Assembly (NCBI RefSeq): GCF_000733845.1
Contig: NZ_JPOI01000001.1
Span: 969,501-1,033,500, forward strand
Length of the DNA: 64,000 nt
Direction of reading: 5' to 3'
Source of the DNA: Geobacillus vulcani PSS1
GTDB lineage: Bacteria; Bacillota; Bacilli; Bacillales; Anoxybacillaceae
In this document: positions 63,333 through 64,000 of the stretch, piece by piece
Layout: each line of letters opens with the position of its first letter
Position numbering within the stretch: the stretch's first letter is position 1
Translations under genes and position numbers: made by a program
The notes under the pieces: model-generated
What the model was told of the DNA's origin: nothing
The model's database searches: none
Seen by the model: only the letters and a program-made list of their open reading frames with translations

Positions 63333-64000
63333 TCATACATGGAGGAAAGAAGGCACTTTTTCCGCTGACAGGCGGGTGCCGACGAAAAAGGAGCCAAACT
63401 CGCCAAAACGGGCGCTTACTTCGTCAAAGCGCATTTCATAAACGAGCTTTTTGAACTGGAGCGCATCATCCGAAAACAAGGTGACGCCCCATTCGAAATC
63501 ATCCAAGCCGACGGAGCCGGTGATGATTTGCGTCACTTTTCCGGCGTATTTTCGGCCGGTCATGCCGTGGGCGCGCATCAGTTCGCGCCGCTCTTCCATC
63601 GAGAGCATGTACCAGTTGTCTTGGCCTTGGCGCCGTTTATCCATCGGGTAGAAGCAAATATAGTTCGTTTTCGGCAAAATGGGGTACAGACGGCGGCGCA
63701 CTTCTGGAATTTGGTACGGATCTTCGCTGCCGGACGCCAAGTAGTTGCTTAACTCCACGACCGAAACGTACGAGTACGCAGGTAGCAAATAGTCAGCGAG
63801 TTTCGTTTTGTTAAGCGCTGTTTCGATTTCATGCAACTCATCCAGCGTCGGACGCAAAATCATGAACAGAATGTCCGCTTTTTGTCCGACGATCGTGTAG
63901 ACAGCATGGCTTCCTTGCTTCTCGCTTTCCGTCGTCTCCCATTGGTCGACAAGCGCCAAAAACTCACTGATCGCTGCCTCGCGCTCTTCGCTCGGCAACG
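63333..64000 (-). CDS. chdC: Coproheme decarboxylase HemQ/ChdC (5' end beyond window)
   Basis: The last 221+ residues of the chlorite-dismutase-like enzyme that converts coproheme III to haem b in Gram-positive bacteria. Marks are [51 protein letters not shown] (catalytic Tyr and haem-ligand His) and [15 protein letters not shown]. It follows the Geobacillus protein of known structure closely. The reading frame stays open to the window edge; about 27 N-terminal residues are missing. The apparent start at 63998 (TTG) is internal. Confidence 0.93.
   Translation of the reverse strand, partial: LPSEEREAAISEFLALVDQWETTESEKQGSHAVYTIVGQKADILFMILRPTLDELHEIETALNKTKLADYLLPAYSYVSVVELSNYLASGSEDPYQIPEVRRRLYPILPKTNYICFYPMDKRRQGQDNWYMLSMEERRELMRAHGMTGRKYAGKVTQIITGSVGLDDFEWGVTLFSDDALQFKKLVYEMRFDEVSARFGEFGSFFVGTRLSAEKVPSFLHV

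Noticed and set aside
1..64000. CRISPR array or TnpB/Cas genes
   Set aside because: No spaced direct repeats and no nuclease genes were seen; only solo IS605-type ends occur.

Overview
The window reads as a chromosome segment of a moderately GC-rich, spore-forming thermophilic Bacillaceae, most likely Geobacillus. Four gene sets support this. The arginine ABC transporter matches the Geobacillus stearothermophilus ArtJ/ArtM/ArtP set. The coproheme decarboxylase at the right edge is almost identical, from memory, to the Geobacillus protein of known structure. The sucrose PTS operon has the SurT/SurP/SurA arrangement. The spore germination pair cwlJ-gerQ is also present. No tRNA, rRNA or CRISPR array was seen.

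Positions 1-10,600 are AT-rich and accessory. They carry a frameshifted spoVT-like regulator, a fused adenine methylase/specificity protein with no restriction subunit nearby, two unrecognised proteins followed by a DUF927-type P-loop ATPase, a large serine recombinase with a translationally coupled 46-residue upstream gene, the tail of a second recombinase, several tiny peptides, and a helix-hairpin-helix glycosylase-like protein. This looks like part of an integrated mobile element. Its left end lies outside the window.

Positions 10,700-35,700 are core-type: an alpha-ketoglutarate permease, a membrane diguanylate cyclase, glycerate kinase, mannose-6-phosphate isomerase, a Rieske-FAD oxidoreductase, an ATPase/wHTH protein with ten heptad repeats, an amino acid permease, TrmH, the aa3-type quinol oxidase operon qoxABCD, artJ-artM-artP, putP, a nitrilase-family hydrolase, pdxK, and alanine dehydrogenase with its PucR/AdeR-type regulator.

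Positions 35,700-49,800 hold a deleted remnant of a tartrate/isopropylmalate dehydrogenase gene and a sucrose utilisation locus: EIIA, antiterminator, RAT/terminator switch, EIIBC and sucrose-6-phosphate hydrolase. Next come a phosphate transport operon led by an unusual secreted beta-propeller protein and lacking pstB, a niacin permease, a glycosyltransferase, and glycyl-tRNA synthetase behind a T-box.

Positions 49,860-54,870 are a transposon graveyard. It contains an IS630 element split by a MITE that shares its ends, a frameshifted IS1182-family element with CTAG target duplications, ISLre2 debris, a DUF3221 protein and an orphan gene tail.

Positions 54,870-64,000 return to core genes: azoreductase, a membrane PAS-PP2C phosphatase facing the rsbV-rsbW-sigB stress operon (with a good SigB promoter), a DUF1232 protein, ung-ywdI-ywdK, gerQ, cwlJ and the start-truncated hemQ/chdC.
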